Assembly: GCA_001931875.2 (NCBI GenBank)
Contig: MSJH02000028.1
Location: 1-20,039, forward strand
DNA: 20,039 nt
Origin: Byssochlamys sp. IMV 00236
Lineage: Eukaryota; Ascomycota; Eurotiomycetes; Eurotiales; Thermoascaceae
Reading direction: 5' to 3'
The translations under genes and the position numbers were made by a program. Positions 10,560 to 17,641 of the stretch are shown here, piece after piece. The notes under the pieces were generated by a model. That model was not told the DNA's origin, ran no database searches, and saw only the letters and a program-made list of their open reading frames with translations. Each line of letters starts with the position of its first letter. The stretch's first letter is position 1.

Positions 10560-11473
10560 ATGGGAGGAGTACAGAGCTCTGAACAAGGACAATATGGTTT
10601 CCATGTCTTGAAAGTATAAAGAGTAAACAAAAAGAGAGGAAAATACATTATATATAACTGTATAAAGTAAATAATAGGTCAAGGAAAATTCACCTGCATT
10701 TCACGCAGGTATTGAACAGTTTTTTGATTATATTGTCAGCATCAATCATATTCCATTGGTATATATATGAATATTCAAGTCATATATCTAGTAGTATAAC
10801 ACAGCTTATTAGGATAATGGAGATAGTCAAGTATTAATAAAAGAACTTGAAAGGAATGAAGATAAGCCTGTGCCCATTGGCATTTATTCTAGTAAAGAAC
10901 AAGGATTTCGAGGTACATTGCATATATATATATATATATTTTAAAGACATTAACATCTTTTAAAGAGGTTAGTTTAATACCAAGCAAAAAGTGGCATTCA
11001 GATCCAAATGAAAAGAGCTTGATTGGTTGTTCCATTCGATTCTGTTCATTTGAACGTGCTGGAGAGAATGTATGGCATGTACTCGATGTTGCACCTAATT
11101 CACCTGCTGAAATGGCAGGTATCATTCCTCACTCTGATTATATCATTGGAAGTCCACATATGACACTGAGAAGCGAAGACGATTTTTATGCTCTTGTGGA
11201 AGAATATCTCGGTAAACCGCTAAGATTGTACCTTTATAACTCAGAATGGGATAGTTGCAGAGAGGTGAGATGACAACCATGTTTTTGTATGTTTTGATAT
11301 TTATTGTATAGTGTATCATCATACCTAATCATGAATGGGGAGGAGAAGGATCCCTGGGATGTGATGTGGGATATGGATTGTTACATAGGATACCAAGTAA
11401 GAAGAAACATGATGAGGATGTAGCCAAGGATACACCTTTACCTGAATCACCTATTGAACAAGCAGAACCATAA
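10560..11473 (+). CDS. GRASP-domain Golgi protein (Grh1/GRASP55-65 type), five exons
   Basis: A Golgi reassembly stacking protein, a peripheral membrane protein of two PDZ-like modules that tethers Golgi or ER-exit membranes and serves unconventional secretion. Exons 10560-10613, 10678-10758, 10813-10912, 10966-11264 and 11312-11473 give 231 residues. [10 protein letters not shown] puts Gly at position 2, fitting N-myristoylation. PDZ1 (about 10-100) carries [18 protein letters not shown] and [12 protein letters not shown]2 (about 105-200) carries [51 protein letters not shown] and [19 protein letters not shown]. The protein ends about 25 residues after this with a charged, Pro-rich tail, so the long Ser/Pro-rich regulatory region of animal GRASPs is absent. 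Introns are 47-64 nt; intron 3 contains an (AT)9 repeat. It is divergent from the HTH-SANT gene and co-directional with the NIPA gene. Confidence 0.93.
10922..10939. repeat. (AT)9 microsatellite inside GRASP intron 3
   Basis: Nine AT units lie within the 53-nt third intron (10913-10965) of the GRASP gene, between donor and branch region. They make up about a third of that intron. Confidence 0.85.
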
Positions 11474-11501
11474 TTAATTATTGCTCTTGTAAGAGTTTAG
11501 T

Positions 11502-11507
11502 AATAAA
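11502..11507 (+). terminator. Likely poly(A) signal of the GRASP gene
   Basis: AATAAA lies 29 nt after the GRASP stop codon. About 250 bp then remain before the NIPA start, including a long CT-rich tract (about 11697-11749) likely to belong to the NIPA leader or promoter. Confidence 0.55.
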
Positions 11508-11696
11508 CAATTACAGTTGATCTGAATTTGAAGCTGAAGATGTAATAATGATTATCCGCAAAATTGAATGAATTGCATTAATTTTAAAAAAGGGAGACCA
11601 AGCAGAGAGAGATTATTTAGGGAATTAATGCATCACATCATACACACTTTTTTTTTAAAATCGGATATACTTTATCCTTTTTTTTCATATTTATTT

Positions 11697-11749
11697 CCCT
11701 CTTTCTTTCTTTCCTTCTTTCTTTCTTTTCTCTTTTCTCTTCTTTTATT
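11697..11749 (+). promoter_or_regulatory. Pyrimidine-rich leader before the NIPA gene
   Basis: About 53 bp composed almost only of C and T run up to within 7 bp of the ATG. Such CT blocks are common core-promoter or leader elements of filamentous-fungal genes. Similar, shorter tracts precede the VTC1-like and PX genes in this window. Confidence 0.5.
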
Positions 11750-11755
11750 ACTAAA

Positions 11756-12985
11756 ATGGATGTATCAATTCAATATGAACAACAAATATACACAAAACAA
11801 TTCTGGATAGGCATCATTGTATCCATCGTAACCAACTTTATTCAATCATTTGCAATGGCATTTCAACGCAAATCTCATCTACTGAATGATTCCATCTATC
11901 CAATAGAAGAACGAAAACATTACCTCAAGCGACCCCTTTGGGTGATCAGTTTTTGCGCCTTTCTGACAGCCAATATCATTGGGTCTATTTTTACCATTGG
12001 CTATTTACCCATTGTCATCTTAGCACCCATCGGAGCTCTATCACTCGTGTTCAACGCATTAGCTGCTAAGCTCATCCTTGGCGACCCATTCAATCTCAAA
12101 AAAGTATTGGGTACCTGTCTCATCGTTCTCGGCACACTCCTTCTCGGCCTCTTTGGTGTCGTATCCGAACCAGACCATGATATAGATGACCTGATAAGGC
12201 TATATAAAAAGCCTGGCTTTATTGCCTATTTTAGTTGTTTAGAATTCGTGATAGTCACAAGTGCATTGTTAACTCACTACTGTGAATATCTGTATGATCA
12301 AATAGAGTCAGCGGCTTTACCTCCTACGACCGTGGGTAAGTGGGTAGGTCGATGGATTGAAAAGGACGAATTCAAGAAATATATTGGCATCAGGTAAATA
12401 GAGAACAAAATGTATGTTATTCTTGACGCTCATCATTTAAAAAAGTTATGGTGTATTGGCAGGCAATATTAGCAGCCAAAGTATGCTATTTGCAAAAAGT
12501 GGTATCGAATTGATCATCCTTACTATTGTATCTGATAAGAATCAGTTACAACATTCTTTAACTTGGATTTTATTGATCATGATGGTCGGTACGGCCGTCC
12601 TGCAGGTAAATATCAGAATGTTTGGGCAAACACATGTGTCTCATCTATTTATTTTTAGCTGCACTATTTGAACAAAGGATTGCAACTATGTGATACTGTC
12701 ATTATGCTTCCTATCTCATGCTGCGTCTTTAATGTATCATGTTTATTCAATGGACTTGTTTATTATGATCAATGGGATCGATTTACATGGTATCAACTTG
12801 TGCTTGTCATGGTCGGAGTGTCCTTGACTATTGGCGGTGTCCTCTTGATTTCATGGAAGCAGCAGTTGAATACACTGACAGAAGAGGAAGTGACTACGAT
12901 TCATGACGAGTTGTTACCACAAACAGATGTCAGACCTAATGAAGAGACCAAGCTGTTGCAATCAAATAACACAAGATATACTTGA
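11756..12985 (+). CDS. NIPA-family magnesium transporter, three exons
   Basis: A multi-pass membrane protein of the NIPA/DUF803 family, whose animal members move Mg2+ across plasma and endosomal membranes. Exons 11756-12393, 12446-12605 and 12659-12985 (introns 52 and 53 nt) give 374 residues. About nine hydrophobic segments alternate with short loops. Family landmarks are GIIVSIVTNFIQSFAMAFQR near the start, YLPIVILAPIGALSLVFNAL, AAKLILGDPF, the exon-1/2 junction giving YGVLAGNISSQSMLFAKSG, and exon 3 LHYLNKGLQLCDTVIMLPIS. The last 40 residues are hydrophilic and probably cytosolic (acidic, EETKLLQSNN). Compared with animal NIPAs, an insert of about 45 residues (including TVGKWVGRWIEKDEFKKY) sits mid-protein. 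Which ion it moves cannot be read from the sequence. The ATG at 11756 follows a pyrimidine-rich leader and has no in-frame rival. Confidence 0.92.
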
Positions 12986-13075
12986 TCATTATAGAATGTA
13001 GCTTAATAGAATCCCCCCTCCTCCTTTTTTTATTATTTGTAAATAATGCAGTACAGTACTTACTTTTTTATAATG

Positions 13076-13081
13076 AATAAA
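13076..13081 (+). terminator. Likely poly(A) signal of the NIPA gene
   Basis: AATAAA stands 90 nt after the NIPA stop, following a T-rich and TA-rich stretch. No better candidate lies closer on this strand. Confidence 0.55.
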
Positions 13082-13384
13082 TTGATCATGTTTTGAAATC
13101 AAATGGGTCAACAAATAAATGGATCACTTTTATTGAAACTGTTTTCTGTAGAGAGAGTGTCTTGTGAATATACCGTGGGTACCGTCAAAACTTGATGATG
13201 ATCATGTCGATATGCAGTGAAGCATAAATTTAGAAAAGTTGTCAATCACTCAATTTTCTCTCTCTTACATGGCCAACTCAATCTCTATCTCTTAGTACAA
13301 GTCCTCTTAAAGAAATGTATTAAACATCAACACGAAAACCAGCGCTTACCAGAACTTTTACAAAGAATGTCCTCATTTTGCCCA

Positions 13385-13429
13385 ACTATCAAAAACACAT
13401 AATTATTATAAAAAACAAAGTTTGATAGT
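13385..13429. repeat. Short inverted repeat beside the Tc1 relic
   Basis: ACTATCAAA (13385-13393) and TTTGATAGT (13421-13429) are perfect 9-bp inverted arms around a 27-bp AT-rich loop. They lie 33 bp beyond the transposase stop. They could be what is left of the terminal repeat region, a hairpin, or chance in AT-rich DNA. Confidence 0.5.
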
Positions 13430-13461
13430 CTATTTTAATAATAATATATTTTCATTTTATT

Positions 13462-14430
13462 TTAATACTTTGTTGGCCCGCCTTTGACGTCGATAACCGC
13501 TTGGCATCGATCACTTATACTTGCAACAAAGTGATGAGCAAGGTCCACGCTTATATTTTTCCATTGGTCATTCAAGACTTCCTTCAAATCATCAATGTTG
13601 TTAATGGCAGCCCTTTTGTCCTCGATAAGTTTTTCAAGAGCCCACCTGCTCAATTGGGTTTAAATCCAGGCCTCTTTCCACCACTATGGCAGCTTGCGTC
13701 ATCTTCTTGAAAGATGAAATCCTCTACCAATTTTTTGAACCAAGAGTGAAAGTTCTTGGCCAAAATGTCAATGTACACATCCTGATTTTCAGGACCATCA
13801 ACGATCACCAAAGGCCCAAAGCCTCTTGCCCAAAAGCAGCTCCATATTATAACGCTTCCGTGCTCTCTATTTTGTTGTGGGCTTAACATGACGAGCCTCG
13901 TATCTTTCGCCGACTTTACGAATAACTCTGGCCCCACCGTCATGTCCCTTCACCGTAAAGCGTGATTCATCCGACCAAGCCACGCTTTCCCATTGTTCTT
14001 GAGCCCAGTCGACATGATCTAAGGCCCAACGGAGTCTTTTCTTGTTTGTTTCTGTAAGAGATGGCTTATATGCAGCAAAGTACGATTTAAAGCCCATTTC
14101 CCGCAAGTAGTTGATTACTGTCTGTCGGGAGATTGTAATCTCAGCTTGCTGTAATTCGAATCTTACAGAATCGTAAGACGCAAATGGGCTTTTTATAATT
14201 CTTCCCAAGTGTCCTTGAGCTCTTTCGCAAAGTTTTTTCAAAGCTCCAGACACCTTTTTTGGGAGAGAGGACCTAGTCTCACGAATTCTATCGACAACTT
14301 TTTGGACACTATTCTTGGGCATCTGGACTGTATTAGATATACGATTGAAGATGTACTCGACTTTATCGAATCACAAGACTCCCTAGTAGCTTTTAAGTTT
14401 GCGCTTTTGGTAAGAGCTTTGGGTGCTATC
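13462..14430 (-). pseudogene. Tc1/mariner-type DDE transposase, decayed (several frameshifts)
   Basis: A broken transposase of the Tc1/mariner superfamily, whose intact relatives cut and paste an element flanked by inverted repeats at TA sites. The longest piece (14322-13867) begins in the second helix-turn-helix (MPKNSVQKVVDRIRET), continues with SRQTVINYLREMGFKSY, and has the first catalytic Asp in VAWSDESRFTV. A frame change near 13870-13900 leads to a second piece (down to 13650) with GSVIIWSCFWARGFGPLVIV, YIDILAKN and the second Asp in FIFQEDDASCH. After that about 15-20 residues expected in the family are missing. The third catalytic Glu survives in a separate short frame (LDLNPIEQVG), and a third piece (13653-13462) ends VIDVKGGPTKY. 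Upstream of 14322 the first HTH appears in another frame to about 14430. At least three frame disruptions plus a deletion make it inactive. Element ends and TA duplications are not identified with confidence. Confidence 0.9.
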
Positions 14431-14433
14431 TAA

Positions 14434-14659
14434 TGTATTTTGGCTTGACTTGTTTGATAAATCACTATATACGATTCCTGATAGTTTAAACCAGACAAAG
14501 CTGGATCAAGGTTTCATTATTTGCTGACGAAATCTTGTCGGTACTCGCTTATTTTGTTCCTGTGAATGAAGCGTTCTACAATCGACACGGACATATTGTG
14601 TCTCTTTGATAAATAAAACCCACGCTTTAAAACAAAAAAAAAAAAAAAAAAAAAAAAAA
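14434..14659 (+). other. Unassigned tract ending AATAAA-A26
   Basis: This stretch between the transposon relic and the NmrA gene has a short open frame ending at about 14609 (residues SLFADEILSVLAYFVPVNE then a stop). The piece faintly recalls an F-box opening but is too short to call. AATAAA at 14612-14617 is followed 16 nt later by 26 A residues (14634-14659). That order resembles the 3' end of a reverse-transcribed mRNA, but no parent gene or target-site duplication is visible. Confidence 0.35.
14634..14659 (+). repeat. A26 homopolymer
   Basis: This is the longest homopolymer in the window, 26 consecutive A on the plus strand. It ends 30 bp before the stop codon of the minus-strand NmrA-like gene, so in that gene's mRNA it would read as a poly(U) tract. 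Confidence 0.95.
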
Positions 14660-14689
14660 CTTTTATGCAACAAACACCGTTAGAACTTA

Positions 14690-15580
14690 TTAGTGCTTGA
14701 ACAAGTGCTTATTGTTCATAATATATTCCTCCAATCTCTCAGGATTCCTTCCAAGAAGTACCTGAATGCCGTCTGAGACGAGAGGATTCTGTATGTCATA
14801 AGAAGCCAGAGTCGTAGACAAGCCGAAAGCCATGCTATGATTCATATGACCTGAACCCATCAGCCTGTTGTACTTGTCAAGTGCACTGATCTGCTTATAA
14901 CCAAAGGGACGACCGAGAGCGCGTGAGAAGTGTTCTGCAAGCTGCTTGGGCGTGACAACATCACCGTTAAGTTCATACACAGCGTCTCCATGTTTTTGGA
15001 TATCGTCACTGAGGATGATTGCTGCGACTGCACCAATATCGTTGGTCGAAATCCAACCTTGTGGTTGGTCAGGGTGGAGCGTATCGAGGACATGATCGTT
15101 CTCAAATAGACCAAAGTGGAACAGGTTTGACATGAATCGACCAGGTCGCAAGGCGACAAAAGCCCCACGGTTTGGTAGTTCATAGATGGCTTTTTCTGCA
15201 TAATAATGTTGAGTTCCAATGTAGGTTGTACGCCAAGGGAAGCTGCTCCATAGACTGGAGATATCGACGATCTGTCGAACACCTGCCTCATAAGCCCAAC
15301 TGGCGATGGTTCTTTTGTGAGAAGGCATGTTGGGCAAATCGGCAATGAGAAGCAGTAGACGTGTGTGCCCCTTTAATCCGTCTTTGAGTGGTGTCATGTC
15401 GCTGTAGTCGCCTTGGACAACTTGGACAAGTGGATTGTTGGAAAATAAAGTGTAGACCTTTTCTGGTTGACGGGTATAGATCGTCACAGGAATGTTTTTG
15501 GCCAAGAGGTCTTTGACTGTCTTGGAACCTACATTGCCTGTGCCTCCGAGAATGAAAACGCGTTCTTGTGAAGTATGCAT
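14690..15580 (-). CDS. NmrA-like NAD(P)-binding Rossmann protein, intronless
   Basis: An atypical short-chain dehydrogenase/NmrA-like protein of 296 residues in one exon. Relatives include the NADPH-sensing regulator NmrA/HSCARG and NAD(P)H:quinone reductases such as QOR2. The N-terminal β-strand RVFILGGTGNVGS has the GxxGxxG loop (G12-G18). R37 in TIYTRQPEK, after the second strand, favours NADPH by family analogy. VQVVQGDYSD, RQIVDISSLW, FVALRPGRFMSNL and GWISTNDIGAVAAIIL follow in the expected order, and ELNGDVVTPKQLAEHFSRAL opens the C-terminal part. Whether it is an enzyme or a sensor cannot be decided; there is no classic YxxxK pair, as is usual for this family. It starts 90 bp downstream of the Hikeshi stop on the same strand. 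Absence of introns contrasts with most neighbours. Confidence 0.9.
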   Translation of the reverse strand: MHTSQERVFILGGTGNVGSKTVKDLLAKNIPVTIYTRQPEKVYTLFSNNPLVQVVQGDYSDMTPLKDGLKGHTRLLLLIADLPNMPSHKRTIASWAYEAGVRQIVDISSLWSSFPWRTTYIGTQHYYAEKAIYELPNRGAFVALRPGRFMSNLFHFGLFENDHVLDTLHPDQPQGWISTNDIGAVAAIILSDDIQKHGDAVYELNGDVVTPKQLAEHFSRALGRPFGYKQISALDKYNRLMGSGHMNHSMAFGLSTTLASYDIQNPLVSDGIQVLLGRNPERLEEYIMNNKHLFKH

Positions 15581-15670
15581 TTTTTTTTAAAAGAAAAAGA
15601 AAGAAAAAGAAATGTCACACAATGTTTGAGTTATTACTGCAATGGATGATAAATCATGGCTTTATTAAAT

Positions 15671-16382
15671 CTATGCTGATTTTTCTTCATTTAAATAATT
15701 TGGATTCGTTGCTAGTTTCCTTGAGAGATTATCGTACCAAGTTTGAAATGTCTTTAATGACAGATATCCGTTCTCTGTTAATTGTCCAATTGGGATCGAA
15801 TTGACTGGTATGTTCTGTACAGCGAATGAAGTGACATAGTTGTAAAGGTTTTCTAAAATTCGTTCTGCCATCTGACCTACTTGAGTTACATTCATGCTTG
15901 GTTTGACTAAGGATGTGGATGTTGTTGTTGTTGTTGTTGTATTTGGAAGTGTAGCGAGTTCTTGTTGAACGACTTGAATTGGTTCAATCGAAATCCCCAG
16001 TGTGGCTGACGTAGGGACCATTGGTGATGTTGTTGTGCTCTTGAGGCGGAATATAGCGCTTGCTTTTTCGTTAGAAAGCCTATGGTGATATCAGTCTTTT
16101 ATATATTCATATTATTTAAAGTCCATACCCTCCCAAGAGTTGCCACTCTTTATTAGGCCATAGTAAGTGAACAGTTGCAGCATATCCTGGCTCAAATGGT
16201 ATGGTTCCAAGTAAGAAGACGACAATGTGATTTATATTTTGAGCATCTGCTAATTCAAATACATATTTGTTGACATCAACTTGTTGTAGATTAGTTTGAA
16301 CCTATGCGTTGCCCTTAATTTACTATTTTCAAAGAGTGGCTTGTCAAAATACCAGTCGACCAGCAGCAATACAGCCAAACAT
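15671..16382 (-). CDS. Hikeshi/Opi10 family Hsp70 nuclear import carrier, three exons
   Basis: Hikeshi carries Hsp70 into the nucleus during heat stress by binding FG-nucleoporins; the yeast homologue is Opi10. Exons on the minus strand are 16382-16353 (only 10 codons), 16301-16129 and 16079-15671, introns 51 and 49 nt, giving 203 residues (human 197). Family landmarks in order are MFGCIAAGRLVQTNLQQV, YVFELADAQNINHIVVFLLG, IPFEPGYAATVHLLWP, EWQLLGGLSNEKASAIFRLK, PMVPTSATLGISIEP and, at the end, LKTFQTWYDNLSRKLATNPN. A Thr tract between the two domains is coded by a (GTT)n repeat on the plus strand (about 15921-15940) and is probably length-variable. The stretch from about 88 on reads through as an open frame beginning MVPTSA, but the first 87 residues need the two upstream exons. 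It sits 129 bp downstream of the NSUN stop. Confidence 0.94.
15921..15940. repeat. (GTT)n triplet repeat coding Thr tract in Hikeshi
   Basis: A GTT repeat on the plus strand gives consecutive ACA Thr codons in Hikeshi, at the linker between its N- and C-terminal domains. Length change would keep frame. Confidence 0.85.
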
Positions 16383-16511
16383 GTTCTAATAAATAAATAT
16401 ATATAAAAACAAGAGACAACAAATTCATCTTCTTTTTATTATTCATTTTTTTTTGTTCTAGAAAGTTAAAGAAGCCTCCCGGAGTTTAATACAAGTATAG
16501 CAGGGGGGAAA

Positions 16512-17576
16512 TTATTCATTGTCGTCGCTACTCTCACTATTTTCATCATCCTCCTTTGAGACACCTGTTCGTTTTAAAAGAGCAAAATATAAGGGACCCC
16601 AGCCATCAGTCTTGTCAGGCAAGATGATCCATCCGTATTTTGTTCTTTCACCAATAGCCCATTTCATCTTGACAGGTTCCACAGGAATCTTGCCCTTTTT
16701 GATCATCTTTTCAATGACTTTATCGTTTTCTAGTGAGCTAATGGAACAAGTACCGTACAAGATCAATCCATCGACGCGGGCGGCATGCACTGCAGCCTTG
16801 AGCAAAGAAAACTGTCGTTTGGCGTTCATTTGAGTGCGTTTGGGTGTCCAGAGTTCAAACTCCTTTTCGTCATGCAGCAGATGACGTTCGGACGAACAAG
16901 GTGCATCCAACAAGACCTTATCATACTGCTCTGGCTCACCATAGTATCGTGTCCCGTCCCTGCCGACGACAGTACTGACATCTGCGAGCACATCAGGCGG
17001 TAAATAAGACTCAATGACCTGGCGCAACCGTCGTCTACGATCAGACGCGATCTCGTTCGATGTCAACCGTCCGTACTGCTTATCCAAACGCTGCAAGATG
17101 GACAATGTTTTGCCGCCTGGCGCCGCGCATAGATCCAGAACATGATCCTCTGGCTGAATGTCTAGGGCCTCGGTTGCCAGGACGGAACCAGCGTCGAGGA
17201 TATAATAATCGGTGATCTCATGGCTATCTTTTGAAGGTGGCGGGAATCGAGAGCATGTTTTGGATGCATAACAGGGGATACTCAAAAAGTCAAGCATGAT
17301 TAAATCGTGCAAGGTATCTTTCAGCTTTGCCTTTACTTGGTCAATCTGAGCATATTTGTTAATCATGATGCAATGTCGAACAGGGCGTTTGAGTGCCTCT
17401 AGTAAAATCGGCCATCGTTCGGATCCCCACTCGGCTTCATAGTATTTGCTGAATGCAGTCATCACTGCATTTCGTTTTCCTGTTTCTCGTAAAAGTGCCT
17501 TTTCTTTCTTTTTCGATCCTCCCTTTTTCTTGTCTTCCTTTTTGTTTCCTTTTCGTTTGCCCTTTTCCTCAGACAT
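16512..17576 (-). CDS. NSUN3/NSUN4-like RNA cytosine-5 methyltransferase, intronless
   Basis: A SAM-dependent RNA m5C methyltransferase of the NOL1/NOP2/Sun family, 354 residues in one exon. Layout and C-terminal GWGPLYFALLKR are closest, by eye, to the NSUN3/NSUN4 branch, which in animals modifies mitochondrial tRNA-Met or 12S rRNA. SAM motif I is LDLCAAPGGKTLSILQ (147-162). Motif IV is VLLDAPCSSERHLLH with C227, and motif VI is LYGTCSISSLEND with C277, the Cys expected to attack C6 of cytosine. Residues 1-35 are extremely Lys-rich, which does not resemble a standard mitochondrial presequence and would suit nucleic-acid contact or nuclear/nucleolar location. The C-terminus is acidic and Ser-rich. 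It starts only 65 bp downstream of the PUL-protein stop; a CCAATCA box at 17622-17628 lies in that gap. RNA substrate is unknown. Confidence 0.92.
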   Translation of the reverse strand: MSEEKGKRKGNKKEDKKKGGSKKKEKALLRETGKRNAVMTAFSKYYEAEWGSERWPILLEALKRPVRHCIMINKYAQIDQVKAKLKDTLHDLIMLDFLSIPCYASKTCSRFPPPSKDSHEITDYYILDAGSVLATEALDIQPEDHVLDLCAAPGGKTLSILQRLDKQYGRLTSNEIASDRRRRLRQVIESYLPPDVLADVSTVVGRDGTRYYGEPEQYDKVLLDAPCSSERHLLHDEKEFELWTPKRTQMNAKRQFSLLKAAVHAARVDGLILYGTCSISSLENDKVIEKMIKKGKIPVEPVKMKWAIGERTKYGWIILPDKTDGWGPLYFALLKRTGVSKEDDENSESSDDNE

Positions 17577-17621
17577 GTTTTTTATAGAAAGAAAAAAAAA
17601 AAAAGGATCTTGTCAAGCCAC

Positions 17622-17628
17622 CCAATCA
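17622..17628 (+). promoter_or_regulatory. CCAAT box in the 65-bp gap upstream of NSUN-like gene
   Basis: CCAATCA lies 45 bp upstream of the NSUN-like ATG and 13 bp beyond the preceding gene's stop codon. If functional, this gene's core promoter overlaps the 3' UTR of its neighbour. Confidence 0.4.
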
Positions 17629-17641
17629 AAACCTTTATTCA

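Larger units (their letters stand above)
12986..13461. other. Spacer between NIPA gene and transposon relic
   Basis: Apart from the NIPA poly(A) signal (AATAAA, 13076-13081) I see no gene. A 61-codon open frame at 13217-13402 (ends QRMSSFCPTIKNT) has an ATG but no recognisable motif. An imperfect hairpin lies at 13385-13429 next to the transposon relic. Confidence 0.45.

Noticed and set aside
10415..10648. Minus-strand open frame over the GRASP first exon
   Set aside because: Low-complexity translation of A/T tracts; the plus strand encodes a conserved GRASP N-terminus here.
13217..13402. 61-codon ATG frame before the transposon relic
   Set aside because: No known motif, no introns or flanking exons found; probably chance or decayed sequence.
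14434..14609. LFADE in the A26 tract as a reverse transcriptase FADD motif
   Set aside because: The second Asp is missing and the frame ends 30 codons later, where a LINE reverse transcriptase would continue for hundreds of residues.
14634..14659. A26 as the poly(A) tail of a retrocopied NmrA gene
   Set aside because: Polarity is wrong: in the NmrA sense strand the tract is poly(T), not poly(A).
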